A stretch of DNA of 64,000 bases. It comes from Cladocopium goreaui (Eukaryota > Sar > Dinophyceae > Suessiales > Symbiodiniaceae). The notes beneath the pieces are model-generated. The model had not been told where the DNA came from. It did no database searches and worked only from the letters and a program-made list of their open reading frames with translations. The stretch spans positions 87,833 through 151,832 of the forward strand of contig CAMXCT020006168.1 of NCBI GenBank assembly GCA_947184155.2, written 5' to 3'. Each line of letters starts with the position of its first letter. Within the stretch, counting starts at the first letter, position 1. A program made the position numbers and the translations under genes. Below are positions 51,395 through 62,089 of the stretch, piece after piece.

Positions 51395-51955
51395 ACATCT
51401 TCTCATCTTCACATCTCATCTTCACATTCTCTCATCCTCACATCTTCTCATCATCTTCACATCTTTTCATCTCCACATCCTCTCATCTTCACATCCTCTC
51501 ATCTTCACATCCTCTCATCTTCACATCTCATCTTCACATCCTCTCATCTTCACATCTTTTCATCTTTACATCCTCTCATCTTCACATCGTCTCATCTTCA
51601 CATCTGCTCATCTTCACATCCTCTCATCTTCACATCCTCTCATCTTCACATCTGCTCATCTTCACACCTTCCCATCTTCACATCTGCTCATCTTCACACC
51701 TTCCCATCTTCACACCTTCTCATCTTCACATCTGCTCATCTTCACATCTGCTCATCTTCACACCTTCCCATCTTCACATCTTCTCATCTTCAACATCTGC
51801 TCATCTTCACACCTTCCCATCTTCACATCTGCTCATCTTCACATCTGCTCATCTTCACATATGCTCATCTTCACATCTGCTCATCTTCACATCTGCTCAT
51901 CTTCACATCTGCTCATCTTCACATCTTCTTATCTTCACACCTGCTCACCTTCTCT
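51395..51955. repeat. 15-bp minisatellite CATCTTCACATCTGC/TCT
   Basis: About 37 units. Because the period is a multiple of three it leaves a 229-codon plus-strand open frame (SSHLHI/CSSSH repeats), which I regard as an artefact. Confidence 0.95.
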
Positions 51956-52016
51956 CTCACGCCTTCTTTTTATCTTTCTCTCTTAAGGCCGAGGGTGGTG
52001 CCGGCGGCGAGTCACG

Positions 52017-52612
52017 AAACGTCAACCCTTTCGCACGAAATGAGGGTCGATCGGCAAAAACTGAGGTAAAATTGCGATTTGACTTGCCCCGGAGCAACCC
52101 TTTCGCACGAAATGAGGGTCGATCGGCAAAAACTGAGGTAAAATTGCGATTTTTCTTGTGCCGGAGCAACCCTTTCGCACGAAATGAGGGTCGATCGGCA
52201 AAAACTGAGGTAAAATTGCGATTTTTCTTGTGCCGGAGCAACCCTTTCGCACAAAATGAGGGTCGATCGGCAAAAACTGAGGTAAAATTGCGATTTTACT
52301 TGCCCCGGAGCAACCCTTCGCACGAAATGAGGGTCGATCGGCAAAAACTGAGGTAAAATTGCGATTTTTCGTGTGCTGGAGCAACCCTTTCGCACGAAAT
52401 GAGGGTCGATCTGCAAAAACTGAAGTAAAATTGCTATTTTTCTTGTGCTGGAGTAATCCTTTCGCACGAAATGAGGGTCGATCGGCAAAAACTAAGGTAA
52501 AATTGCGATTTTTCGTGTGCTGGAGCAAACCTTTCGCACGAAATGAGGGTCGATCGGCAAAAACTGAAGTAAAATTGCGATTTTTCGTGTGCTGGAGTAA
52601 TCCTTTCGCAGG
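52017..52612. repeat. 72-bp tandem repeat, about 8 units
   Basis: Units contain CCTTTCGCACGAAATGAGGG, TCGATCGGCAAAAACTGAGG, TAAAATTGCGATTTTTC and TTGTGCCGGAGCAA. The period is exactly 24 codons, so both strands stay open: plus NEGRSAKTEVKLRF, minus FADRPSFRAKGLL. GTCGATCGGC is a near-palindrome in each unit. The 3' unit runs directly into the next array. Confidence 0.95.
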
Positions 52613-53110
52613 AAAAGGGGTTTGTGTGTACGAGCGTTTCTGTGTAAAGATGTTTGTGTGTAAAAGTGTTTGTGTGTACAAGTGCATCTGTGTAAAAGTG
52701 TTGTGTGTAAAACCTTCTGTGTGTAAAAGTCTTTGTGTGTAAACGGGTTTGTGTGTACGAGTGTTTCTGTGTAAAGAAGTTTGTGTGTAAAAGTGATTGT
52801 ATGTAAAATTGCATCTGTTTAAACGTGATTGTGTGTAAAAGCTTCTGTGTGTACAAGCGTTTGTGTGTAAAAGCAGCTCCTGTGTGTAAAAGGGTCTGTG
52901 TGTAAAAGTGTCTGTGTGTAAAGGCTTCTGTGTGTAAAAGTGTCTGTGTAGAAGCGTCTGTGTGTAAAAGCTTCTGTATGTAAAAGCTTCTGTGTGTAAA
53001 AGCTTCTGTATGTAAAAGCTTCTGTGTGCAAAAGCTTCTGTGGGTAAAAGCTTTGTGTGTAAAAGCTTTGTGTGTAAAAGCGTCTGTGTGTAAAAGTGTT
53101 TGCGATGCAA
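52613..53110. repeat. TGTGTGTAAAAG minisatellite
   Basis: Units of 12-18 bp (GTGTGTAAAAGCTTCT, GTGTGTAAAAGTGTTT). Sourced to the same minus-strand open frame as the 72-bp array. Confidence 0.95.
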
Positions 53111-53372
53111 ACTATTGTCTTGCACTTCTCACTATTTTGTCTTGATACTCCTCTTCTCGACTGCCTATAACACAGCTTTCATATATCGTTTCTAATATTG
53201 CGTCTCCATACTAACAAGAGAAGACCCTGCTCCTCTACGCTCTCGGGCCATCCGTCGTCTAGTTTTATTAATAGGGGGTACAAACCATTATTTCACTATC
53301 CTGTTCTCCCATTGATTTTCAATTACCACAATTAAGACCCGTTTGCTATCCATGCACCATCCATCTTGTCAG

Positions 53373-53459
53373 ATCCAAGATGTCATACTGTGTGATTTGG
53401 CTGGAGGCAGTCCCAAGCCCATTTTTGATGGCCTGGGCCTTCACGCGTGGCTGCAGCTG
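53373..53459 (+). CDS. Exon of an unidentified gene (or late exon of the giant gene)
   Basis: TTGTCAG|ATC acceptor and GTGAAT donor. 29 codons IQDVILCDLAGGSPKPIFDG then LGLHAWLQL. Phase 0. No family recognised. Confidence 0.55.
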
Positions 53460-53899
53460 GTGAATGTTTGCTCAAAGAAGGCCGGGAGAGGAAAATCTGA
53501 GAAATCTTGGAATCCTTTTAATGAATAGGAAACTTTGGATAGCTTTGGGGTTGAACATGAACCCAGTTGCATCTGACCTACAATCTACAATTTTCATTCA
53601 ATTTTCGTTGCTTTCCTTTCTTCTCTCTAAGTCTGCCTTTTTTTCTCCTCCCTTTCTCGCAAAAGCGCGGCCTTTCTCCAGTGCCTCTCCGGTTTTTTGG
53701 CGTGACCTGACTTTGGTCGCCCCGGGTGATGGTGAACGCTGCGTTAGGTTCGAACTGGCGAGTGCACTTCTTCCCACTGCCCGTGGCTCCACCCTGAAGA
53801 TCGGATGCTGCAGACGATGCAAGACGCTTTGAGGTGCCGGGCGCCAGGGGTGGGAACATCTGGCAACACATGGAAGATGGCTGGGAGCTTTTCAAATGA

Positions 53900-54296
53900 A
53901 GAATCTCAATATAAACAAGACAATGGGATAAAGTATGATAAAGTGAGATAATCATATTGGATAATTTTAGACACTGATAGATAAGCAAGCAGAAGCAAAG
54001 CAAGTGGAAGCAAAGAAACCAATGACTAAATTGACTAAATAGATCTAATCGATCAACTTGGAGCCACTAGCAGCCTGCCTCATGAAGAATTCCGTGGCAA
54101 GTCTCGATCCAGTGTTCCATCTTTGGGTTTCAAACACAAACATCACAAGAGGCCATCAGATGGTTGTTGGAGGTATCAATCCAATTTGGGGCCTGGGCGA
54201 TCTTTTACCGGGACATGAATAATCATCAGGAATGAATCACCAGCTGTCACCAATTCAGGCATTTATTTCCCCCCCAGATGGAAATGTCCACTGCAG
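53900..54296. other. Intron or intergenic, nothing recognised
   Basis: AT-rich, with a (C)n run at 54260-54266 just before the next acceptor. Confidence 0.4.
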
Positions 54297-54354
54297 GGAA
54301 AAGCAGGGGCAGACTTCGTACTACGGTCTCAAGTTCAACTTCAAGCACTTGCAC
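54297..54354 (+). CDS. Exon of an unidentified gene
   Basis: CTGCAG|G acceptor. It reads EKQGQTSYYGLKFNFKHLH. GC donor possible after CACG. Confidence 0.55.
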
Positions 54355-54425
54355 GGCCTTGAAACAGTACCAGCCTCAGTGATTTGGATTCCGCTGATTC
54401 CGCCAAAGTCTGCATGCGGCGTCAG

Positions 54426-54502
54426 ACGACTTCCAGGTGGCGCAGGCTTTGCACGATGACAAATGCAAGATCCCACAGGGCTTCGGCTGCTGTTTGTTCA
54501 AG
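54426..54502 (+). CDS. Exon of an unidentified gene
   Basis: GTCAG|AC acceptor and GTCGGG donor. It reads DFQVAQALHDDKCKIPQGFG then CCLFK. Composition and the splice sites support coding. No family recognised. Confidence 0.6.
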
Positions 54503-54910
54503 GTCGGGATGGTCGGGATGTTGGGTTTTTGGGGCACCGGGCACCGGCGATCCACTGGGCCCAGGATGAAGAGATGATGCTGAATGTGCGCCTGGTGACC
54601 ATTCTGGCTTCAGCAATGTTCCAGGAGAGCAGCTTGGTGCAGGTTCAGTAAGGTCAATTATCCAGACATTGGACATCAGTCCAAGTGTGGTTGCCGGTCG
54701 ACTTGGAATGACGTCAAATACACAAGCGAGTCCTCTGGATGCCTTGGATATTCTTGAACGGTCTTTCAAATGTCCATTTTGCCGTGAGGTTACGGCGACT
54801 TGGGCCTGGATGCTTGCCGGGAGGTGCCTTGGAAGAGTTGTGACATGTTGTGATTCCTCACCTCCAAGGGTCCCCAAGGGCCCCACTGTCCCACTGTCCC
54901 TGTGCAGCAG

Positions 54911-55006
54911 GTGTTGAAGCGCATGTGCCGCAGCCTCTACCGCTACCCTGATCCGGAGGCCGCGGAGCTGGCGAAGAAAACGCTCCAGGAGATTCGCCAC
55001 CTGGAT
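54911..55006 (+). CDS. Exon of an unidentified gene
   Basis: GCAGCAG|GTG acceptor. 32 codons VLKRMCRSLYRYPDPEAAEL then AKKTLQEIRHLD, helical. A GC donor (GAT|GCGACG) follows. Confidence 0.65.
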
Positions 55007-55173
55007 GCGACGACTGGGAGGGTCGGGGGGCGTTAAGCGACAGTCGTTGTGGGTGTACATAAAACCGACCATTTTATGGGTATCAAATGGGATGTGACCA
55101 GGCAACATGAAGTTTGTTTAAGAGAAATCTTTCAAGTGACTTTCACATCTCCCTGAAGGGTTGCCAACCTCAG

Positions 55174-55323
55174 GAAACTTGAAGATCTTGCAACAGCTTT
55201 CCCACGACATCACTTGGGAAGTTGACGGCCAGGAGCTCAATAGTCGAAGCCGTCTCCGCAAGCTGAACACCCGCCATTCTGTAGATGGTGCGGCCATGTG
55301 CCTACATGGCTGTGAAGATTGGG
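55174..55323 (+). CDS. Exon of an unidentified gene
   Basis: CCTCAG|GA acceptor and GTATGT donor. It reads NLKILQQLSHDITWEVDGQE, LNSRSRLRKLNTRHSVDGAA, MCLHGCEDW. Confidence 0.5.
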
Positions 55324-55500
55324 GTATGTTGTGCGCTCCCCACGCAGGCAATTTCATAGGGGAAACTATGATTGAGAGAAGTGAATGTGGAGGTTACCCC
55401 ATCATTGTCAGAGAAACCCAGCATTTTACATCCCCAAGTGGCTCAAGCAGTCGCGCTCTTCAGTGCTGTTCCCCGCACATTTTTGAGCTACGCTGCCAAG

Positions 55501-55677
55501 ATGGGCTGCGCTGCAGGCTGTGCCAACTCCTCGGTGCACGAGCCCGAGCTCAAAGGTCCCAAGGGAGCCCAGGGACCCCAGGGACTCCAGCGGCCCAAGG
55601 TCCAGCATGGCCAGGGAAAGCCAGACTTCATTGAGCTGAAGTCTAAGACTGAAGACCTGAAATTTCGCATCTTCGAA
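55501..55677 (+). CDS. Possible first exon: MGCAAGC N-terminus, dual-acylation-like
   Basis: An ATG in the context GCCAAGATGGGC opens a frame reading MGCAAGCANSSVHEPELKGP, KGAQGPQGLQRPKVQ, HGQGKPDFIELKSKTEDLKF, RIFE, ending at GTAGCT. Gly2 with Cys3 and Cys7 is the pattern of N-myristoylated and palmitoylated membrane-associated proteins, so the start is believable. The KGPKGAQGPQGLQ stretch is collagen-like and low in complexity. The same frame is open upstream to 55372, so it could instead be an internal exon. Confidence 0.5.
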
Positions 55678-55883
55678 GTAGCTGGTCCTGGCTCGGCGCT
55701 CTACCAGCCATATCTGGGGTTTGGCTTGGGTTACAACAGCTGGACCTACTCCGGCTGAAGGTGAACCGTTGGTTAGCCGCTGCCATGCCGAGCGACCCAA
55801 CAGTGAACCTCGTGACCCGCCAAAATCGACGGCGCACAACGACAGATGCCTCACAGGGGCAGAAATTCAAACTATGCACTTGC

Positions 55884-56052
55884 ATCATCCATCCTCGTCA
55901 ACGGTAAGGGTTTGAGGGGAGTTTTAGTCTGCATTTCTTGCATTTTTTTTTGCAATTTTTGCAGTTTTGTGGCATCATCCATCCTCATCAACGGTAAGGG
56001 TTTTTGAGGGGAGTTTAGTCTGCAAATTTTTGCAATTTTTGCAGTTTTGTGG
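55884..56052. repeat. Two-copy tandem duplication, about 85 bp
   Basis: CATCATCCATCCTCNTCAAC, GGTAAGGGTTT, GAGGGGAGTTT and TTTTTGCAGTTTTGTGG occur twice in direct succession. Each copy contains a good donor (ACGGTAAGGG) and an acceptor-like TTTTTGCAG. Confidence 0.85.
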
Positions 56053-56194
56053 CTGGTGTTGCACCAGTTGCACCAGCACTTGTAAAGTTTCCACAGATCG
56101 GACCTGGTTATTGACAACACAGCGTCAGAACTTTGTCTTGGAAAAAAAAGATGCGCAGCTCGAAGCCAAATCATTGTTTTTGGGAATTTGACCT

Positions 56195-56320
56195 ATGAGA
56201 TATCATGAAACATCATGAAACATCATGAAATATCAATGAAATATCATTGAACATCATTGAAACATCATGAAATATCAATGAAATATCATTGAAATATCAA
56301 TGAAATTGATCACCGACCAT
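56195..56320. repeat. ATCATGAAACATC / ATCAATGAAAT tandem repeat
   Basis: About 10 units of 12-13 bp. Confidence 0.9.
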
Positions 56321-56359
56321 TTTACCACTTTACCATCATGAAACATCATGAGCATGAGT

Positions 56360-57460
56360 AATTATCACCTTACCATCCAGTCATCAGGCTGTCAGGGGTC
56401 ATTGGGTCACGCATGAGGCGCAGCGGAGGTGGAAAATGAGCGATGCTTGCTGTCTCTTCTCCTTGGAACCTGGGCTGCAGGGAGGTGGTCCTGGGGCCCC
56501 TGGGGTCATTGGCAAATGCTTCGGGACGGCATGGGTCAGCTATGGTGGTGATACATTACCATTATTCATACAAGGTGAGGCACCCGTTTGGTATGGCTAA
56601 GTTGACGCACATAACTTGGTGAATTCTATGGTTTGTGGATGTTTATGGGGACTATAGTTATACTTCATGGGGTAAAACTAAAGCAACTTATAACGGCGGG
56701 GCCTCAGCTTGTCTCATGTCACCAGGTGTACCCACCTTTCCATCGTGGAAAGCGCACATAACCAAGAATCAACCCGCAAGGACACCCTCGGAGCCACGAG
56801 GCACATTCAAGAGTTGTCAGGAGAAATATCCACCAGGACGAATCATCTCCTAAAAGGATGGTGATTCCGTTGGTTTCATATGGATGGGTTGGACATCTGT
56901 CCCCCAGCACAGGCCACTGCTTGGGGGTTCAGGCATTCTGATCCTCACTGATCTTCAACTCCTACTGAGATCTCCTCAGGTTGGCTAAATATTTCAATTG
57001 TGTAGGTTGAAGACATCCATCTTTGAGAAACCCATGATATCTTCTGTTTTGGTTGGATATGGTTGGGTATCTCCACATTCTTGCGGCCTACCGGATCTTA
57101 CCGGCTTAGGTCCTTGCTGGTCACCCCGGCGCATAACTGTCAGAACTGAGGCCGTGATGAGAACCAAAAACAAGAGAAGCGGCGTGTGTCCGCACCCGTC
57201 GGGGCAACTTTCAGGTTCAATCCCAACGCAGAAGAGTCCCTCGGCCTAGACATACTGCAAGAGGACCGGACACATCCCAAACCCGGTAGAGGATCCTAGA
57301 ATCTTGGTGGTGGAATGTGCAAGGTTTCAAGCTTATCCTGCAATACACATGCATACATTGATGATGTTTTAAATTTGCCGCTTTGATGCACCCAAATCCG
57401 CCCAAATCCGTCAAAAATCCTGATCCACAATCCACCTCTCCAACTTGACGTGAAAACCAG
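56360..57460. other. No confident gene
   Basis: Islands at 56405-56520 and 57110-57240 are GC-richer but give no convincing frame. Confidence 0.3.
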
Positions 57461-57612
57461 GTTCAAGCCTATTGCAAGCATCTACAAGTCGCCGGCGCCG
57501 GCGCCTCCAGGTTCACGACGCGTTTGGGAAGGCAATGCTGCGCGGGATTTGTCGTGGCAGAAGAAGAACATCGACCAGATCTTGGGGGAGGCTGCTCAAG
57601 GAGAGCTTGGGG
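57461..57612 (+). CDS. Exon of an unidentified gene
   Basis: AACCAG|G acceptor and GTGGGT-like donor. It reads FKPIASIYKSPAPAPPGSRR, VWEGNAARDLSWQKKNIDQI, LGEAAQGELG. An alternative frame is open but less protein-like. Downstream, 57654-57989 is open for 111 codons (KVAGFLAVGLITIQW), of doubtful significance. Confidence 0.5.
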
Positions 57613-57989
57613 GGTGGGTTTAGGGGGTTGGAGGGGGGTGGTGTTAGGGTGGCTTGGGATGCCAGGATTCCAAGGATAAGTACTTTCTTACCTGTTCCAA
57701 CATGTTCCAACTATTTGTTATCTCCGGTTCCTGCTCCTCGCCAGGAGCGCCTTCCAGGCAACCCATCGGAGGAAATGGCGAGGCCGTGAGAGGATTTTGG
57801 GGCAAATATGAGCAAATTATAAAGATAAAATACGATGCGCCGAAAGTGGCCGGATTTTTGGCAGTTGGATTGATTACCATCCAGTGGTTAGGAGCCTATG
57901 AAATGGGGAGACGTTTGGATCTTATGGGGTTTCCCAGCCACGTGATAGATTACGACGCAATGATAGGCTCATACCCAGACTGTATATGA

Positions 57990-59271
57990 TTGGATGATAT
58001 GATCATGATATTGGATGCATTTTGATCCACTTATCAACTAGCAGTAGCTGCTATTAGTTGCTGGATGATAGGCTTGGTGAAATCTGACAACCCTTGATCC
58101 ACTTCAACGAGTTGCCGGAGATTGCTGCAGCGGATGACGAGGCCGTATGGAGACCGTCCATGGCAAGTTCTTCATCTGCCCGATGATTTGCCAAGTAATG
58201 TCCAGCACTGGAGCAACGTTGGGTGAAGCTGTCATCACCGTCACCCTGAATCTGGAACAAGCTGAGGGCAGCAGAAGGCTTCGAAGGCAGCCAAATCCGG
58301 CGTACTTTTAATTAATGTAACTGGTCAATCCATCAAGAGGATGGCATTTGTTCCTGACCGATTTGTGTAGACCATGTTTTGAGCATTTCATAGACCGCGA
58401 TCCACCTGAACCGATTTGCCCTAGCAAAGCCATCGTTTCTAAACGATCCAAATTTGATGCTTTGACGAGCCACGGCAGCCAGCACCCAAGCTTGTTTGCA
58501 AATGGATGCACATTGTTTTTTGATAATGGTGTGCAGTATTCCCTCAAAATTGCCATTTGATTATTATTTGATTATCAAAAAGGTTGCATGGCTAGACATG
58601 TTTTACTGCAGCGCGGCAGGTTGGAGACCGGGACGTAGGAATATCTCCGAGGAGATATGTGGGATGGGCTGAGGTTGACTCAAACAGCAACGAGTCAAGC
58701 GCCCGGAGAGTCAGACATGTTGAAAATGTCGTGTGTTTGAGTCTCAGATTCAAAGGTATAAGGTCGTAGTTTAAGGTAGTCCTTTTCAAAGTTGTGAGTC
58801 TTAGTCTTGGTCTTCACAGACAATATATGGTTCTCTTCGCTTTTTTGGATGAAATCTGAGTCTCCCAGGGCTTTCAGCATGATTTCAACGCACCGCGAGT
58901 GCAATGGTGGCATTGGGCGTACAGCTGCGAGCCGTCGTCCAGATACCTCCGCCGACAAAACTTCGCATAGATCGCACCTTTTGTGTGCGAGACACCTATC
59001 GTTTCAAGACGAGTGATCGGTGCGGCCGAACCTGTCTTGCTATAGCCACGTATCCTGGGAAAAGATGCGATTTGTCGCAGTTGGGGCAAGAGGATGGCGG
59101 GCTGCTGTCCGAAATGAGAATAGGTTTGGTCCGAAACGTTTGTCAGCAAGGTTTGATGGAAGTGAATTGTGGTTTCCAGGACCGCATCGAAGCAGTGTTT
59201 CACTACTGAAGTCAGCTCGACCATCTTTGACCCTTTTCGGCGCTCAAAATCCTGAAATCTCCCGAAGCCAG
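57990..59271. other. Introns or intergenic with a weak candidate exon
   Basis: 58148-58290 (METVHGKFFICPMICQVMSS) is open and protein-like, but a second frame competes. Nothing else is convincing. Confidence 0.3.
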
Positions 59272-59432
59272 GCTGGCTCAAGAGGCGTTCATCAAAGTCG
59301 TGGCGCCAAACGACCAACGAATCCATGGGTCAGCCAGAGGGGTTCCACTTTGACTGGAAGGAGTCCTTGGCTTCAGCCACCCGGCGGCGCGATGAGAAAC
59401 CCTGCCCTGGGTGGTTGACGGAGATTTCCTAA
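59272..59432 (+). CDS. Possible terminal exon of an unidentified gene
   Basis: AAGCCAG|GC acceptor. It reads WLKRRSSKSWRQTTNESMGQ, PEGFHFDWKESLASATRRRD, EKPCPGWLTEIS and stops at TAA 59430-59432. Basic and hydrophilic. It could be the 3' end of the gene whose exons lie at 53-58 kb. Confidence 0.5.
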
Positions 59433-59589
59433 ATCCGAGTAGTATATAATATACATAATGCATAATGTTGGATCCTGATTAGTGTCGGGCCCCCCCCTAA
59501 AAACAAATGGATCCTCTTTAATGTGTTTTTCCCCCAACAGCGTAAGCTAATGGGGTCTTCAGCCCAGAATAGCTCCGGTGTGCACTGGT

Positions 59590-59850
59590 GCAGGTCAACG
59601 TGGTTCCGAGAAGGTTCCAAAGGTTCCGGAGAAGGTGTGGGAGGTTTTGTTTGGTGCAGAGCCAGGTCAGGTTCAGCAGGGCCGGAGGAGGTTCCAGGAA
59701 GCCTTGGTGCAAAGCCAAGTCAGGTTCAACAGGGTTTCCGGAGAAGGTTGCGGAGAAGGTCCCGGAGAAGGTTTTGGCAATCTTTGGTGCAGGGCCCGGG
59801 CCAGGTCAGGTTCAACAGGTTCAACAGGGTTACCAGCGCTTGGCTTCGCA
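59590..59850. repeat. GGTTCNNNNGGTT-type low-complexity repeat
   Basis: Repeated CAGGTCAGGTTCAACAGG, GAGAAGGTT and TTGGTGCA blocks keep several plus frames open. Possibly decayed coding repeat. Confidence 0.6.
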
Positions 59851-59934
59851 GCACGCTTCAGAAAGATTTGTAAAAATAAAACGTTGCGGCTGTTGGGGAT
59901 ACCACCAGAGCTTATTTAAAGTAACGGGGTCTGA

Positions 59935-60250
59935 ATATTTTTTTATCAATTGATTTTCACTTGATTTCAATTTACTTTCAATTGATTTCAGTTGACTTTC
60001 AATTGACTTTCAATTGACTTTCAATTGATTTCAATTTACTTTCGATTGATTTAAATTTGCTTTCAATTGCTTTCAATTGATTTTCAATTGATTTTCAATT
60101 GATTTTCAATTGATTTTCAATTGATTTCAATTTACTTTCAATTGACTTTCAATTGATTTTCAATTGATGTCAACTTACTTTCAATTGATTTTCAATTGAT
60201 TTGAGTTAAGTTTGAATTTATTTTCAATCGATTTCAACTTACTTTCAATT
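59935..60250. repeat. TTTCAATTGA(TT) tandem repeat
   Basis: About 28 units of 10-12 bp (TTTTCAATTGATT, TTTCAATTGACT), rich in the CAATTG palindrome. Confidence 0.95.
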
Positions 60251-60345
60251 GACATCCCATAGTAATCCCATAGAAATATCATAGAAACATCATGGAAATC
60301 CCATAGGAATCCCACAGAAATCCCATAGAAAGATTATAGAAAGGA
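60250..60345. repeat. CCCATAGAAAT repeat, small array
   Basis: Same unit as the 62.1-63.1 kb array, about 8 units. Confidence 0.85.
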
Positions 60346-60394
60346 GGGCTAATTATTTAGGATTTTTTTTTTGATCAGGTTTAGGAATTATTTT

Positions 60395-60765
60395 TGGATT
60401 CTTGCTTCTCTGCTTTTCCTGCTTTTCCTGCTTCTCTGCTTTCCTGCTTTTCCTGCTTTTCCTGCTTTTCCTGCTTCTCTGCTTTTCTGCTTTTTTGCTT
60501 TTCTGCTTCTCCGGCTTCTCTGCTTTTCTGCTTTTTTGCTTTTCTGCTTCTCCTGCTTCTCTGCTTCTCTGCTTTTCTGCTTTTTTGCTTTTCTGTTCTT
60601 CCTGTTTCTTTGCTTCTCTGCTTTTCCTGCTTTTCCTGCTTCTCTGCTTTTCTGCTTTTCCTGCTTCTTTGCCTTTCTGCTGTTTTGCTTTTGCGCGTTT
60701 CCTGTTTCTTTGCTTCTCTGCTTTTTTGCTTCTCTGCTTTTTTTTTTTGCTTTGCCTGCTTTAAA
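60395..60765. repeat. CTGCTTTTC / CTGCTTCTC pyrimidine minisatellite
   Basis: Strong strand asymmetry (pyrimidine on plus). Open frames (LLFCFSAFL on plus, QKSREAEKQ on minus) follow from the repeat and the near-absence of stops. Confidence 0.95.
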
Positions 60766-61009
60766 TACTTGATTTTCATGTAAGATGCATTTTGCACAGT
60801 ATTTACATCCCTGAGTATCACATGACCAACCTTCTCTTGAAAACTAGCAACGTAACATGTGAGAAGAGGTGCTTGCATTCTGCTTTGGGGGGAGGCGCTG
60901 CGCCCTCCCCAATCCCCCCCTCCCGCTTTTTTTTATTTAAACTTTAACCCAAGTTACATTAGTTGGTTTTTGCGAACTAACCTTCTCTGGAAAGCTGACA
61001 GGATTACAT
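60766..61009. other. Spacer between arrays
   Basis: Contains CCTTCTCTTGAAAACTAGC and CCTTCTCTGGAAAGCTGAC with following ACATGTGA, a diverged direct repeat about 160 bp apart. No gene seen. Confidence 0.4.
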
Positions 61010-61011
61010 GT

Positions 61012-61044
<33 letters not shown>

Positions 61045-61655
61045 CTGATAGATAGCTTGGTAGATAGATAGCTAGATAGATAGATGGCTAGATAGATAGC
61101 TAGATGGATAGATAGCTAGCTAGATAGATAAAAGAGGTAGCTAGATAGATAGCTAGATAGATAGATAGATAGCTAAATAGATAGGTAGCTGGTTAGCTAG
61201 ATAGATAGATAGCTAGATAGATAGCTCGATAGCTAGATAGCTGGATAGACAGCTGGATGGCTAGATAGATAGATAGCTAGATAGATAGAAAGCTAGATAG
61301 CTAGATAGCTAGATAGATAGTTAGCTAGATAGCTCGATAGCTAGATAGCTGGATAGACAGCTGGATGGCTAGATAGATAGATAGCTAGATAGATAGCTAG
61401 ATAGATAGAAAGCTAGATAGCTAGATAGCTAGATAGCTAGATAGATAGTTAGCTAGATAGCTAGATAGGTAGGTAGATAGCTAGCAAGATAGCTAGCTAG
61501 ATAGGTAGATAGATAGCTAGATAGATAGATAGCTTGCTAGATAGATAGATAGCTTGCTAGATAGGTAGCTAGCTTGCTAGATAGGTAGCTAGCTTGCTAG
61601 ATAGATAGCTAGCTACATAGCTAGATAGCTAGCTAGCTGGATAGATAGCTAGCGC
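61010..61655. repeat. (GATA)n / (GATAGCTA)n microsatellite, about 650 bp
   Basis: GATA units interspersed with GCTA and CTTG variants. Blocks of about 100 bp are duplicated (near 61200-61300 and 61320-61410). Confidence 0.97.
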
Positions 61656-61734
61656 CCTCCCTCAATCCCCCCCACCCGCATTTTATCTAATCCCAAGCTT
61701 CCGCATCTGTAAATATTTTGGTGAACATGCTCAC

Positions 61735-61965
61735 ATGTAGAACATCCCATGCAAAATGGAAGGTGAACATGCCAAAATGTGGCAAATACCATACAAAATG
61801 GAAGGTGAACATGCCCACATGTAGGAAATCCCATGCAAAATGGAAGGTGAACATGCCAAAATGTGGCAAATACCATACAAAATGGAAGGTGAACATGCCC
61901 ACATGTAGTAAATCCCATGCAAAATGGAAGGTGAACATGCCCAAACGTGGCAAATACCATGCAAA
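61735..61965. repeat. 43-bp tandem repeat with 86-bp higher-order unit
   Basis: AAAATGGAAGGTGAACATGC recurs every 43 bp. The following half alternates between CAAAATGTGGCAAATACCAT and CCACATGTAGGAAATCCCAT, making an 86-bp pair. Confidence 0.9.
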
Positions 61966-62089
61966 ATGACAAATTCAAGTTCCAAACCGTTGCAAACACT
62001 AGGCAAATGGTACCAGCCAAGAAATCCAAAAAAAAATCCCAAACCTGCTCAAAAAAAAATCCTAAAACTATTTCACACCCTTATAGAAA

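Noticed and set aside
51380..52069. 229-codon plus-strand open frame
   Set aside because: It is produced by a 15-bp minisatellite whose period is a multiple of three; composition is pure repeat with no start context or splice support.
52017..52612. Regularly spaced repeats resembling a CRISPR array
   Set aside because: The whole unit is repeated with no unique spacers, and the context is eukaryotic.
52022..53125. 367-codon minus-strand open frame
   Set aside because: It runs through a 72-bp satellite and a TGTGTGTAAAAG array; the reading is a by-product of repeats.
60371..60878. Long open frames on both strands (Phe/Leu/Cys-rich on plus, Lys/Gln/Arg-rich on minus)
   Set aside because: The pyrimidine minisatellite lacks stop codons; no splice or start evidence.
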